Notes: generated from the sequence alone by a model not told the origin. A stretch of 64,000 nucleotides of DNA from Gallaecimonas sp045291545 (GCF_045291545.1 NZ_CP149514.1:2356001-2420000); one strand, 5' to 3'; shown: positions 8,842 to 17,101, numbered from the stretch's first letter. Made by a program: numbers and translations.

Positions 8842-9138
8842 TCAGGGACATTGTTGAAAAACCAGGGCGTGAGATAAACCGCTATCACTCCCGCCACCGG
8901 CTTCAGCATCGGGGTAGCCATCGGTGACTAAGGTGGCCCGGCGTACGCCTTTATCCCACAGCCAGCGGCAAGCCGCCGTGGCCGAGGCAAAGGTGAGCGG
9001 CCCCTTACGGTCGGTTAGCCAGTGCAGCTGCTCCCCTATCTGCAAACGCAGTTGGTAAATCACCATTTCTGTGGCCACCACCTGCACCGGCGGCATAAAA
9101 CCGTTGTTAACGCTCTGGATAAAATCGTCTTCGGTCAT
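8842..9138 (-). CDS. DUF6482-like small protein
   Basis: 98 residues. The pattern VVATEMVIYQLRLQIGEQLHWLTDRKGPLTFASATAACRWL resembles DUF6482 proteins: a beta-sheet half followed by a helix aligned with 'FaSa-aA-rwL', then a C-terminal ATLVTDGYPDAEAGGG tail. I am not certain of the family. The start overlaps the stop of the upstream CxxC gene by four bases (ATGA), so the two are translationally coupled. No function is known. Confidence 0.75.
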   Translation of the reverse strand: MTEDDFIQSVNNGFMPPVQVVATEMVIYQLRLQIGEQLHWLTDRKGPLTFASATAACRWLWDKGVRRATLVTDGYPDAEAGGGSDSGLSHALVFQQCP

Positions 9139-9506
9139 GATGATGTGGCACTAGCCAGCGTCGGCCAATGCTGCTTTTCCTCGGGCTTTACCAGTGCTTC
9201 GATACGACTGGGCTGAAAGCCGCGGATCACCTGACCATGAAATAACAGCACCGGCAGTTTATTACCGTAACGGGCTTTGACGCTGTCCGCTTCCAGAGCG
9301 TAATCCATATTTACCCGCTGCACCTTTACACCCAGCTGCGCCAAGAGCGATTCGGTGCGCACACAATCATTACACCAGTCATTGGTATACAAAGTGGCGG
9401 GCTGCTCAGTAAAAGGCCAGAAATGATGCGCCTTGACTGTGGTTTTTATGCTGTCGCCGTATTGCGCCACTAACAATACCGGCACCAGCCAGAACCAGCG
9501 TTGCAT
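9135..9506 (-). CDS. Thioredoxin-fold (glutaredoxin-like) CxxC protein, membrane-anchored or exported
   Basis: 123 residues. The N-terminus MQRWFWLVPVLLVAQYG is a hydrophobic signal/anchor; the chosen ATG at 9506 has a good AGGTGA Shine-Dalgarno, whereas the ATG at 9569 adds 21 polar residues. A glutaredoxin-like segment follows: ATLYTNDWCNDCVRTESLLAQLGV, with a CNDC redox motif after the first strand, and the cis-proline KLPVLLFHGQ. It probably acts in the periplasm as a thiol-disulfide protein (inference). It is the first gene of a probable operon with the DUF6482-like gene (4-base overlap) and yaeQ. Confidence 0.85.
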   Translation of the reverse strand: MQRWFWLVPVLLVAQYGDSIKTTVKAHHFWPFTEQPATLYTNDWCNDCVRTESLLAQLGVKVQRVNMDYALEADSVKARYGNKLPVLLFHGQVIRGFQPSRIEALVKPEEKQHWPTLASATSS

Positions 9507-9639
9507 GGTTATCACCTGCTGTGGACGGTTAAAACCCTTGCAGTTGACGCCACCATAGCTGAACACCAACTTAACTGGTTAAATTTCAGGCAAGCCCTCA
9601 AAGCCAGTAAAAACGGATGCCTTGGCCTCATTTGGGTAT

Positions 9640-9669
9640 AAAAAAAGCCCCGCCGAAGCGGGGCTTTTT
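9640..9669. terminator. groSL terminator
   Basis: GCCCCGC, loop CGAA, GCGGGGC with A-run on the left and T-run on the right. On the minus strand it lies 16 bases past the groL stop. Confidence 0.9.
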
Positions 9670-9685
9670 GATGCGCAGAGCAGGC

Positions 9686-11326
9686 TTACATCATGCCGCC
9701 CATGCCGCCCATACCACCCATGTCAGGGGCTGGTGCGGCACTTTCTTTCTTCGGCAGTTCGGTAACCATGGCTTCGGTGGTGATCATCAGACCAGCCACA
9801 GAAGAGGCAAACTGCAGAGCACTGCGGGTCACCTTAGTTGGATCCAGGATACCCATTTCCAGCATGTCACCGAAGGTATCGTTACCGGCGTTGTAACCGA
9901 AGTTGGCGTCGCCTTCTTTGACCTTGGCTGTCACTACTGAAGCTTCGCCACCGGCGTTGGAAACGATCTGGCGCAGCGGTGCTTCCATGGCGCGCAGAGC
10001 AATCTTGACGCCGTGGCTTTGATCTTCGTTGTCGCCTGTGAGCTCGGTCAGCTTGGCGGCAACCCGTACCAGCGCCACACCACCACCGGGCACCACGCCT
10101 TCTTCCACTGCGGCGCGGGTAGCGTGCAGGGCATCTTCAACGCGGGCTTTTTTCTCTTTCATTTCCACTTCGGTAGCGGCACCGACTTTGATTACCGCAA
10201 CACCGCCAGCCAGCTTGGCAACGCGCTCTTGCAGTTTTTCTTTGTCGTAATCGGAGCTGGACTCTTCGATCTGGGCACGGATTTGCTTGACGCGGGCGTC
10301 GATAGCAGCCGCTTCACCGATACCATCAATAATGGTGGTTTCGTCTTTGGTGATCACCACACGCTTGGCTTGACCCAGCTCTTCCAGGCCGGCTTTTTCC
10401 AGCTCCATGCCGATCTCTTCAGAGATCACGGTGGCATTGGTCAGGATAGCGATGTCCTGCAGCATGGCTTTGCGGCGGTCACCGAAGCCTGGCGCTTTTA
10501 CCGCAGCAACTTTGACGATGCCGCGCATGTTGTTCACCACCAGCGTGGCCAGGGCTTCACCTTCCACGTCTTCGGCAATCAGCATCAGCGGTTTACCGGC
10601 TTTGGCAACCGCTTCGAGCATCGGCAGCATTTCGCGAATGTTGGAGATTTTCTTGTCAACCAGCAGGATGTACGGGTTGTCCAGCTCAACAGCGCCATTA
10701 TCTGGGTTGTTGATGAAGTACGGGGACAGGTAGCCGCGGTCAAACTGCATACCTTCAACAACGTCCAGCTCGTCTTGCAGGGCCTGACCTTCCTCAACGG
10801 TGATCACGCCTTCTTTGCCAACTTTGTCCATGGCTTCAGCCAGGATCTGACCGATGGTATCGTCAGAGTTGGCGGAGATGGTGCCAACCTGGGCAATCGC
10901 TTTGGAGTCAGCGCAAGGAACAGACAGCGCTTTGAGTTCTTCAACGGCTTTAACCACGGCTTTATCGATACCGCGCTTCAAGTCCATCGGATTCATGCCG
11001 GCGGCAACCGCCTTGAGGCCTTCGTTAACGATGGATTGCGCCAGTACGGTAGCAGTAGTGGTACCGTCACCGGCTTCGTCGTTGGCCTTGGACGCAACTT
11101 CCTTGACCATTTGTGCGCCCATGTTTTCGAACTTGTCTTCCAGTTCGATTTCTTTGGCAACTGAGACACCATCTTTGGTGATCAGCGGCGCGCCAAAGGA
11201 TTTGTCCAGCACCACATTACGGCCTTTCGGACCCAGGGTGACTTTCACCGCGTCAGCCAGGATGTTTACACCCTTGAGCATTTTAGTGCGGGCGTCGTTA
11301 CCGAATTTGACTTCTTTTGCAGCCAT
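9686..11326 (-). CDS. groL: Chaperonin GroEL (60 kDa)
   Basis: 546 residues, the normal length. The ATP-driven double-ring chaperonin folds cytosolic proteins together with GroES. Seen: the N-terminal AAKEVKFGNDARTKML, the nucleotide-binding DGTTTATVLAQ and GVAVIKVGAATEVEMKEKK segments, VEEGVVPGGGVALVR, and the flexible C-terminal tail (GGM)n-M. It lies 33 bases downstream of groS in the same operon. Expression is expected to be heat-inducible through the sigma-32 promoter upstream of groS. Confidence 0.99.
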   Translation of the reverse strand: MAAKEVKFGNDARTKMLKGVNILADAVKVTLGPKGRNVVLDKSFGAPLITKDGVSVAKEIELEDKFENMGAQMVKEVASKANDEAGDGTTTATVLAQSIVNEGLKAVAAGMNPMDLKRGIDKAVVKAVEELKALSVPCADSKAIAQVGTISANSDDTIGQILAEAMDKVGKEGVITVEEGQALQDELDVVEGMQFDRGYLSPYFINNPDNGAVELDNPYILLVDKKISNIREMLPMLEAVAKAGKPLMLIAEDVEGEALATLVVNNMRGIVKVAAVKAPGFGDRRKAMLQDIAILTNATVISEEIGMELEKAGLEELGQAKRVVITKDETTIIDGIGEAAAIDARVKQIRAQIEESSSDYDKEKLQERVAKLAGGVAVIKVGAATEVEMKEKKARVEDALHATRAAVEEGVVPGGGVALVRVAAKLTELTGDNEDQSHGVKIALRAMEAPLRQIVSNAGGEASVVTAKVKEGDANFGYNAGNDTFGDMLEMGILDPTKVTRSALQFASSVAGLMITTEAMVTELPKKESAAPAPDMGGMGGMGGMM

Positions 11327-11359
11327 TCTTGAATTCCTCTTAATGCAGTGAAAAGGGAG

Positions 11360-11656
11360 TTATTCGCCGTCGACAATGGCAAGGATGTCGGACTCGCTCA
11401 TGATCAGCACTTCTTCGCCGTCGAGCTTCTCGGTTTTCACGCCATAGCCGTCGTTGAAGATGACCTTGTCACCCACTTTTACATCCAGTGGCTTTACATC
11501 GCCACTATCCAGCACACGGCCCTGGCCGACAGCCAGCACTTCGCCGCGAGTGGATTTCTCGGCAGCGGAGCCGGTCAGTACGATACCGCCAGCAGACTTG
11601 GCTTCAACTTCGATGCGTTTGACGATGACGCGGTCGTGCAAAGGACGCAGTTTCAT
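11360..11656 (-). CDS. groS: Co-chaperonin GroES (10 kDa)
   Basis: 98 residues starting MKLRPLHDRVIVKRIEVE, with the mobile loop SAGGIVLTGSAAEKSTRGEV that contacts GroEL (the GIVL motif). It caps the GroEL cavity. A Shine-Dalgarno AGGAGA lies just upstream of the ATG. First gene of groSL, with a strong sigma-32-type promoter about 80 bases upstream. Confidence 0.99.
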   Translation of the reverse strand: MKLRPLHDRVIVKRIEVEAKSAGGIVLTGSAAEKSTRGEVLAVGQGRVLDSGDVKPLDVKVGDKVIFNDGYGVKTEKLDGEEVLIMSESDILAIVDGE

Positions 11657-11733
11657 CTGAGAGTTCTCCTAAACGTCTGTGTTTTAACGTTTTTGAAAAT
11701 GGCCCGGATGGGCCAAACCGGTTGATGTCCTCC

Positions 11734-11761
11734 ATATGGGGACGCCCCACAGGATTCCAAG
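11734..11761 (-). promoter_or_regulatory. Sigma-32 heat-shock promoter of groSL
   Basis: On the minus strand CTTGGAA (-35, 11761-11755), a 13-base spacer, then CCCCATAT (-10, 11741-11734). The sigma-32 consensus is CTTGAAA-N13-15-CCCCATNT, so only one -35 base differs. No CIRCE inverted repeat is present. Confidence 0.88.
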
Positions 11762-11779
11762 AGCTGAGCAAAAAATTTT

Positions 11780-12229
11780 TTATTCTTTGCGTTCAAATTC
11801 ACCTTCGATGGTGTCACCACTTTGTGGCCGCGATCCTGGCTCGGCGCGGCCTCCCATGGGTGGCGTTACCGAGCTGACCACCACAAAGCGGCCCATATTA
11901 CGTGCCAGCCGCGCACGTATCGCCGGGATCAAAATAATGATGCCAGCCAGGTCTGTCAGCAGCCCGGGGGTCAGCAACATCACCCCGGCAATCAGTAGCA
12001 GAACACCTTCGGCCAGTTGCTGGCCAGGCACTTCACCGGCGGCCATACGCCGCTGTGCTTCCATCCAGGTTGTCAAACCAGCCTGGCGTACCAGCCGCGC
12101 GCCGATGATGGCCGTCAGCACCATAATGGCCACCGTTGGCACCACGCCGATCACCCCGCCAAGCTTGATCAGCAACGTGATTTCAATAAAAGGGATGATC
12201 AGAAAAAGCAGAAAAAGTCGGCCAAACAT
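11780..12229 (-). CDS. fxsA: FxsA family inner-membrane protein
   Basis: 149 residues. The N-terminal half has hydrophobic helices (RLFLLFLIIPFIEITLLIKLGGVIGVVPTVAIMVLTAIIGARLVRQ), then the amphipathic MEAQRRMAAGEVPGQQLAEGVLLLIAGVMLLTPGLLTD motif that defines the family, a third hydrophobic stretch, and an acidic polar C-terminal tail. E. coli FxsA overproduction relieves phage T7 exclusion by the F plasmid. It is located directly upstream of groSL in the same direction, a common gammaproteobacterial neighbourhood; the groSL promoter lies between them. Confidence 0.93.
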   Translation of the reverse strand: MFGRLFLLFLIIPFIEITLLIKLGGVIGVVPTVAIMVLTAIIGARLVRQAGLTTWMEAQRRMAAGEVPGQQLAEGVLLLIAGVMLLTPGLLTDLAGIIILIPAIRARLARNMGRFVVVSSVTPPMGGRAEPGSRPQSGDTIEGEFERKE

Positions 12230-12353
12230 GGGGCCTCCGGTAACGGGTCTGAAAGAAAGTTGGGGGCAAACCGTTCTCTTTTCAAGGGCAGCAACTTAAG
12301 CCACCGCCGTGAAGCGGTTATGGTAGTGCTGCTGAGGTTTTACGGAGAACAAC

Positions 12354-12674
12354 ATGACCGATACTGTAGTAGTACTGTGCACTTGCCCGGATCATACCAG
12401 TGCCAAGACGGTCGCCGAAGCGGCCCTGAACACCGGGCTGGCGGGCTGTGTCAATATTCTCGGTGGGGTCAGTTCGCTGTACCACTGGCAGGGCGAGCTG
12501 TGTGAAGATAGCGAATGGCAGCTGCTGATCAAGGCACCACAGCACCACTTTCAGGCATTGTGTGATTGCATTGTCAGCCACCACCCTTATGAGGTGCCGG
12601 AAATCATTGCCCTGCCGATTGTTGCTGCTCATAGTCCTTATCTTGCCTGGCTCAACGAGGTAACCAAGACGTGA
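12354..12674 (+). CDS. cutA: Divalent cation tolerance protein CutA
   Basis: 106-residue trimeric PII-like fold protein. Characteristic segments are VVLCTCPDHTSAKTVAEAAL, GLAGCVNILGGVSSLYHWQGEL, EWQLLIKAPQHHFQALCDCI, and HPYEVPEIIALPI. The YHWQGE and HPYEVPEI motifs are diagnostic. It is implicated in copper/divalent metal tolerance, though the exact role is unclear. Its stop overlaps the dsbD start (TGATG), the widely conserved cutA-dsbD pair. Confidence 0.97.
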   Translation: MTDTVVVLCTCPDHTSAKTVAEAALNTGLAGCVNILGGVSSLYHWQGELCEDSEWQLLIKAPQHHFQALCDCIVSHHPYEVPEIIALPIVAAHSPYLAWLNEVTKT

Positions 12675-14431
12675 TGAAGAAATGGCTTCTGGCGCTGCTG
12701 TGCGCGCTCCCGCTACTGGCGCAGGCTAATGGTGGGGGTATTCCTATTCCAAAAGCAGAGCAGTTACTGGCAGGCCAGCCGCAATTTTTGCCGGTTGATG
12801 ACGCCTATCAGTTCAGCTACCGCCAGCAAGGTACAACGCTGGTGCTGGATTGGCAGATCGCTGATGGTTACTACCTCTACAAAGACAAAGTAGCCATTGA
12901 CGGCAAAGACCTGAGCCTGACAGCCCCGGTCATGCCACCGGCGTTACAGCACGAAGATGAGTTTTTTGGCAAGTCGGAGATCTATAAACAACACTTGCAG
13001 CTCACTGTGCCACTGAGTGACATCCAGGCCGGTGCCACAGTGACGGTGACCTATCAGGGCTGCGCCGAGGCTGGCCTTTGTTATCCCCCTACCCGAAAGT
13101 CGGTGCCGGTTGACCCCGTGGCCCAGCAAAGCAGTAGTACCCCGGCTCCGACGCCTTATCAAAGTGAACAAGACCGTCTGGCGGCCATGCTGGCCGGTGG
13201 CAACCTCTGGCTGACTCTGGCCGCCTTTTTTGCGGCCGGTTTGCTGATTGCCTTTACCCCTTGTGTTTTTCCCATGTACCCCATTTTGACCGGCATTATT
13301 GCCGGAGCCGGTAATCGCTTAACCACTGGCCGCGCCTTTGTGTTGTCACTGGTCTATGTGCAGGGAATGGCCATTACTTACACCCTGCTGGGATTGGTGG
13401 TAGCCAGTGCCGGCGCACAGGTACAGGCTGCCTTTCAGGCGCCGGCAGTATTGATTGGCCTGTCAGTACTGTTTGTGGTGTTGGCTGCCGCCATGTTTGG
13501 CGCATTTAACCTGCAACTGCCTAGCGGCCTGCAGGCCCGGCTCAACAGCCTCTCAAACCAGCAAAAAGCCGGGTCGCTGGCGGGTGTACTGGTAATGGGC
13601 ATTATCTCCGGGTTGGTGGCCAGTCCTTGCACTACCGCACCACTGACCGGGGCACTGCTGTATGTCGCCAAAAGTGGTGATTTGCTGCTGGGTGCCCTGG
13701 CACTTTACGCCCTGTCGCTGGGTATGGGGCTGCCACTGCTGCTGCTGGGCAGTACCGGTGGCAAATGGCTGCCCAAGGCCGGTGCCTGGATGGAAACCAT
13801 CAAGCACCTGTTTGGCTTTATTTTACTGGCCGTGCCCATCCTGCTGTTAGGCCGGTTGGTAGCAGACAGCTGGCAGCAACTGGCCTGGGCACTGTGGCTG
13901 TTGCTGACCTTTGGCTTTCTGGCCCAAGCCAATAGCGGTACGGCGCCCGGCTTTTTTAAAGGCTTACGGACAATGCTGGTGTTCATCGGCCTTTACGCCG
14001 GCGCCTGGCTCGGTCAGCAGGTGCTTTTCCCCGCCGCGCCAGCCGTAACTGGCGCCGCCACACAACCGGCCGGTCACCATTTCATCAAGGTTCGCAACCT
14101 GCAGGAAATGCAGGCCGAGCTCGCCAAGGCCAAAGCCGCCGGCAAGCCGGTAATGGTGGATTTTTATGCCGATTGGTGTGTCGCCTGTAAGGAATTTGAG
14201 AAATACACCTTTTCCGACCCACGGGTACAGCAACGCTTCAGTCAGATGGTCATACTGCAAACCGACGTCACCGAAAGCACCAGCGAGCAGGTGCAGATGA
14301 TGGAGCACTTTCAGATCCTCGGTTTGCCCACCCTGCTGTTCTTTGACCAACAGGGACAGGAACTGTCGGCATTGCGGGTCACCGGTTTTGAAAAGCCAGA
14401 TAAGTTTTTAAAGACCCTCGATAAGCTATAA
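12674..14431 (+). CDS. dsbD: Thiol:disulfide interchange protein DsbD
   Basis: 585-residue inner-membrane reductant conduit that moves electrons from cytosolic thioredoxin to periplasmic DsbC/DsbG/CcmG. It has a signal peptide (MKKWLLALLCALPLLAQA), an N-terminal immunoglobulin-like DsbD-alpha domain with its cysteine pair (YQGCAEAGLCYPP), eight membrane helices with CVFPMYP and SPCTTAPL cysteines, and a C-terminal thioredoxin domain with the WCVAC motif in DFYADWCVACKEFEKYTF. ATG at 12674 is preferred; the GTG at 12671 is an alternative. It is translationally coupled to cutA and followed by a strong terminator. Confidence 0.97.
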   Translation: MKKWLLALLCALPLLAQANGGGIPIPKAEQLLAGQPQFLPVDDAYQFSYRQQGTTLVLDWQIADGYYLYKDKVAIDGKDLSLTAPVMPPALQHEDEFFGKSEIYKQHLQLTVPLSDIQAGATVTVTYQGCAEAGLCYPPTRKSVPVDPVAQQSSSTPAPTPYQSEQDRLAAMLAGGNLWLTLAAFFAAGLLIAFTPCVFPMYPILTGIIAGAGNRLTTGRAFVLSLVYVQGMAITYTLLGLVVASAGAQVQAAFQAPAVLIGLSVLFVVLAAAMFGAFNLQLPSGLQARLNSLSNQQKAGSLAGVLVMGIISGLVASPCTTAPLTGALLYVAKSGDLLLGALALYALSLGMGLPLLLLGSTGGKWLPKAGAWMETIKHLFGFILLAVPILLLGRLVADSWQQLAWALWLLLTFGFLAQANSGTAPGFFKGLRTMLVFIGLYAGAWLGQQVLFPAAPAVTGAATQPAGHHFIKVRNLQEMQAELAKAKAAGKPVMVDFYADWCVACKEFEKYTFSDPRVQQRFSQMVILQTDVTESTSEQVQMMEHFQILGLPTLLFFDQQGQELSALRVTGFEKPDKFLKTLDKL

Positions 14432-14460
14432 AAAACGCGGCCAAATGGCCGCGTTTTTTT
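14431..14460. terminator. Bidirectional terminator after dsbD
   Basis: ACGCGGCC, loop AAAT, GGCCGCGT with A-run and T-run, immediately after the dsbD stop; it can also serve the convergent HDOD gene. Confidence 0.92.
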
Positions 14461-14477
14461 ATCGTCAGAGGCAAGGT

Positions 14478-15305
14478 TCAGGCATCCAGCAACAGCATGT
14501 AAGATGAACCTTCCTCCTTGACCTTCTCTGCCACCGAACGGGCAAAATCCCAGTCAACTTTCAACTTGATGGCCAATTGCAGTGGCCAGTCTACCGGTGT
14601 TTCATCGGCCAGCTCATCGGTGCGTTCCAGATAACTGGCCAGGTAAACCAGCGCCGATAACTGACTGAACGGTTCCGCCAGCAATGGCACCCGTTGATTA
14701 CGAATGGCCAGTTGAATGACTTCCGGGAACAACCAGCGGTTGGCCAGTTCGGCACCAACCTCAGCGTACGTAAAGCCCAGCACCGCGTGTTCGGCATAGG
14801 CCCGCGCTTCACCCGCTTCAACCCGGCTGTTCAGTTCTGCCGCCAGCTCAGGCTCATTGGCGTGGATGATCAGCTCACCGATGTTATGCAGCATGCCACA
14901 GGTAAAGGCCAGCTCAGGATCACAGCCCACTTTCGTCGCCAGGTAACGACACAGCTCACCCACATCAAAGGACTGGCGCCAGAAAGCTTTCAAATCAAAA
15001 TGCGGTACTGACGGATAGAGATCCACCATGCCGGCGGCTACTACCATATTGCGCAGCACATCCAGCCCCAGCCGGACAGCCGCTTCATTGACCGTGGCAA
15101 CCTGGCGGGAGCGGCCATAGCGGGCAGAATTGGCCAATCGCAAGGTCTTTGCAGTGATCACCGCATCCATGGAAATTTGCTTGGCCACGCCGCGAATGTC
15201 CGCATCGGGCTCATTAAAAGTGGCAATCAGTTCCTTCACCACCTGCGGAATTTGCGGCAGATGCTGAGGGCGGGCAAAAAACTGCTCAAGCGTTCGTGTC
15301 GACAT
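14478..15305 (-). CDS. HDOD domain signalling protein
   Basis: 275 residues. A single HDOD domain fills the protein: LPQIPQVVKELIATFNEPDADIRGVAKQISMDAVITAKTLRLANSARYGRSRQV is the classic helix bundle start, then VNEAAVRLGLDVLRNMVVAAG, and the HD-like helix AFTCGMLHNIGELIIHANEP. HDOD proteins are non-catalytic relatives of HD-GYP phosphodiesterases and act as adaptors in signalling. The gene stands alone between terminators and a permease, so its partner cannot be named. Confidence 0.9.
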   Translation of the reverse strand: MSTRTLEQFFARPQHLPQIPQVVKELIATFNEPDADIRGVAKQISMDAVITAKTLRLANSARYGRSRQVATVNEAAVRLGLDVLRNMVVAAGMVDLYPSVPHFDLKAFWRQSFDVGELCRYLATKVGCDPELAFTCGMLHNIGELIIHANEPELAAELNSRVEAGEARAYAEHAVLGFTYAEVGAELANRWLFPEVIQLAIRNQRVPLLAEPFSQLSALVYLASYLERTDELADETPVDWPLQLAIKLKVDWDFARSVAEKVKEEGSSYMLLLDA

Positions 15306-15392
15306 TCAAAATCCTCTCCCACCATCGCTGTGTTGACGAGCGTGCAGGTCTGTCATGACGCTAGCGTATTTTGCCACGGTTGCCTATGGCAT

Positions 15393-16421
15393 CTACGAAT
15401 GTACGTGCTGATCAGATGCAGACCGCCAGCGCCGCCAGAAGCTGGCCAACAGCAAGGCGGTAAACAGCACCGCAGCAAGCTGACTGAGCCAAGGTGGCAG
15501 CATGGTTAAGCCAGTGTTAGCAGTGATGATACCGTCAGGCCACCAGTGCGCCAAGGCATCTGTGATATAGCCAAAAATAATGGCGACTACCGCCACCGAC
15601 CCCAAATAGGCAACCAGCGCTCGGTTGCCCAGTTCCTTGCGTACCAGCATCAAAGCGGCACCATTGGTAACCGGCCCCGCCAGCAAAAATACCAGCACCG
15701 CCCCCGGTGATACCCCCGCTGCCAGCAAACCCACGGCAATTGGCGTGGATGCCGTGGCACAGATATACATCGGCAGACCGATCAGGATCATGACCAGCAT
15801 CGCCGGCAGACCACTGCCCCACTGGGTTAAAAAAGATGTTGGCACAAAAGTCACAATCAGCGCCGCCATCACCAGCCCGGCCAGTAACCAGCCGGCACTG
15901 TCGTCAATCAACTCCTTGCTGGCAAACAGCCAGCCCTGACGCCACTTGGATGGCACTATTTGCTCAGTGCTGTCGCAGTGGTTATGGCAGCAGCTTTTCT
16001 TCGGCTCCACCGCCGTACTGGCCGCTTGCCCACGGCCGGCCAACAGGCCAGCAATGATGGCTGAAAAGAGCGCGGCAATGGGACGAATAATGGCCATTAG
16101 CGGCCCCAGCAAACCGTAAGATACCGCCACCGAGTCGACACCGGTTTCCGGCGTGGAAATCAAAAAGCTGACCGTAGCCCCCCTGGATGCTCCCGCCCGA
16201 TGCAACCCCATAGCCGCTGGTAGCACGCCACAAGAGCACAGCGGTAAAGGCGCACCGAATAACGCCGCCTTAAAGACACTGCGCTTGTTTTCCTGACCAA
16301 GGTGTTTGCTCAGTAAGTCACCCGGTAACCAGACCTTGATCACCGCCGCAAAGAGATACCCCAGCAGCAGCCAAGGAGCGGCATCAAGCAACAAGTCCCA
16401 GAAATTAGTCAGCAAGTTCAT
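15393..16421 (-). CDS. SO_0444-family Cu/Zn efflux permease
   Basis: 342 residues starting MNLLTNFWDLLLDAAPWLLLGYLFAAVIK, with about eight hydrophobic helices in two halves. Diagnostic motifs are the metal-ligand-like PLPLCSCGVLPAAMGLHRAGAS and the second-half repeat GLPMYICATASTPIAVGLLAAGVSPGAVLVFLLAGPVTN. A cytoplasmic loop is rich in Cys and His (KKSCCHNHCDSTEQ), probably a metal-binding site. The family (permease DUF318/YraQ-like) includes Shewanella SO_0444, linked to copper and zinc efflux. It overlaps the ZntR-type regulator by 17 bases, so the two are one transcription unit under the MerR-type promoter upstream. Metal specificity is inferred. Confidence 0.88.
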   Translation of the reverse strand: MNLLTNFWDLLLDAAPWLLLGYLFAAVIKVWLPGDLLSKHLGQENKRSVFKAALFGAPLPLCSCGVLPAAMGLHRAGASRGATVSFLISTPETGVDSVAVSYGLLGPLMAIIRPIAALFSAIIAGLLAGRGQAASTAVEPKKSCCHNHCDSTEQIVPSKWRQGWLFASKELIDDSAGWLLAGLVMAALIVTFVPTSFLTQWGSGLPAMLVMILIGLPMYICATASTPIAVGLLAAGVSPGAVLVFLLAGPVTNGAALMLVRKELGNRALVAYLGSVAVVAIIFGYITDALAHWWPDGIITANTGLTMLPPWLSQLAAVLFTALLLASFWRRWRSASDQHVHS

Positions 16422-16812
16422 CTGCTTCCAGCGCCTCCAAAATACTGCAGTGACTGGCGGCTTCATTACCACCACAACAGGCGTTAATCATGCTGCCCAG
16501 CGCCCGGCGAATACGGGTTAATTGTGCCAGCCGCTGTTCCACATCAGCCAGGTGAGCTTCTGCCAGCGATTTCACCTCGGCACAGGTATGGCTGTCTTTT
16601 TCTACCCGCACCGCTAATAGCTCGGCTATGGCTCCCAGCGAAAAGCCCAGCGATTTCATCGACAAAATAAACTGCAGGGTGATCAAGCTGTCATCGCCAT
16701 AATAACGGTAGCCATTGGTGCCCCGCTCAGCGCTGATCAACCCTTCTTTTTCCCAAAAGCGCAGCGTATCAACACTGACACCGGCGCGTTTTGCCAATTC
16801 GCCAATTTTCAT
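16405..16812 (-). CDS. MerR-family metal-responsive regulator, ZntR-like
   Basis: 135 residues: N-terminal winged-helix MKIGELAKRAGVSVDTLRFWEKEGLIS, the dimerisation coiled coil, and a C-terminal metal loop. Ligand candidates match ZntR: Cys77 (SHTC) plus the loop ACCGGNEAASHCSILEALE with Cys112, Cys113, His121 and Cys122. ZntR-type proteins bind as dimers between -35 and -10 elements and, when Zn or Cd is bound, untwist the promoter to activate. Its ATG at 16812 is preferred over a GTG one codon upstream. It overlaps the permease gene and has its own MerR-type promoter 30 bases upstream, so it probably regulates itself together with the permease. Confidence 0.9.
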   Translation of the reverse strand: MKIGELAKRAGVSVDTLRFWEKEGLISAERGTNGYRYYGDDSLITLQFILSMKSLGFSLGAIAELLAVRVEKDSHTCAEVKSLAEAHLADVEQRLAQLTRIRRALGSMINACCGGNEAASHCSILEALEADELAD

Positions 16813-16841
16813 CACTGCTGTCCATCAACTATCGTGCTGAC

Positions 16842-16872
16842 AGCATAACGCTGGACTAAGCTCCAGAGTCAA
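16842..16872 (-). promoter_or_regulatory. MerR/ZntR-type promoter-operator with 19-base spacer
   Basis: On the minus strand TTGACT (16872-16867), 19 bases, TATGCT (16847-16842). The spacer carries an imperfect dyad CTGGAGCTTAGTCCAG, close to the ZntR operator pattern CTGGAG-N4-CTCCAG. A lengthened spacer with a central dyad is the hallmark of MerR-family activated promoters. Confidence 0.85.
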
Positions 16873-16880
16873 CCGGCAAC

Positions 16881-16909
16881 AAAAAAGCCGCCCATTGGGC
16901 GGCTTTTTA
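16881..16909 (-). terminator. Terminator of the tRNA-Gly gene
   Basis: GCCGCCC, loop ATT, GGGCGGC; on the minus strand it is followed by a T-run and lies 8 bases past the tRNA 3' end. It isolates the tRNA from the zntR-type unit. Confidence 0.88.
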
Positions 16910-16916
16910 TTGAAGA

Positions 16917-16990
16917 TGGAGCGGGTGAAGGGAATCGAACCCTCGTATGCAGCTTGGGAAGCTGCCGTTCTACCATTGAACTACACCCGC
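16917..16990 (-). tRNA. glyU: tRNA-Gly (anticodon CCC)
   Basis: 74 bases with encoded CCA. Read on the minus strand: acceptor GCGGGTG pairs with CACCCGC; D arm GTTC/GAAC with loop AATGGTA; anticodon stem GCAGC/GCTGC with 7-base loop TTCCCAA, giving anticodon CCC for GGG codons; T arm GAGGG/TTCGATT/CCCTT. It is close to E. coli glyU. It is a single tRNA with its own promoter and terminator. Confidence 0.97.
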
Positions 16991-17001
16991 ACAGGCACAC
17001 G

Positions 17002-17029
17002 ATTATAGGGATTTTTTACCTGCTGAAAA
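17002..17029 (-). promoter_or_regulatory. Sigma-70 promoter of tRNA-Gly
   Basis: On the minus strand TTTTCA (17029-17024), 16-base spacer, TATAAT (17007-17002), about 12 bases before the mature tRNA 5' end. Confidence 0.75.
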
Positions 17030-17101
17030 GCCTTTCACGGCTAACTGGTTAGAATGCCGGCAACACAGTAGACTGGTACGATGTGTACAGGAGGCTCACC
17101 C

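Noticed and set aside
10013..11164. 383-codon plus-strand ORF opposite groL
   Set aside because: It is antisense to a highly conserved chaperonin gene, composed of low-complexity Phe/Gly/Asn/His-rich sequence, typical of shadow frames.
11657..11733. CIRCE element upstream of groS
   Set aside because: No TTAGCACTC-N9-GAGTGCTAA dyad is present; the sigma-32 promoter explains regulation.
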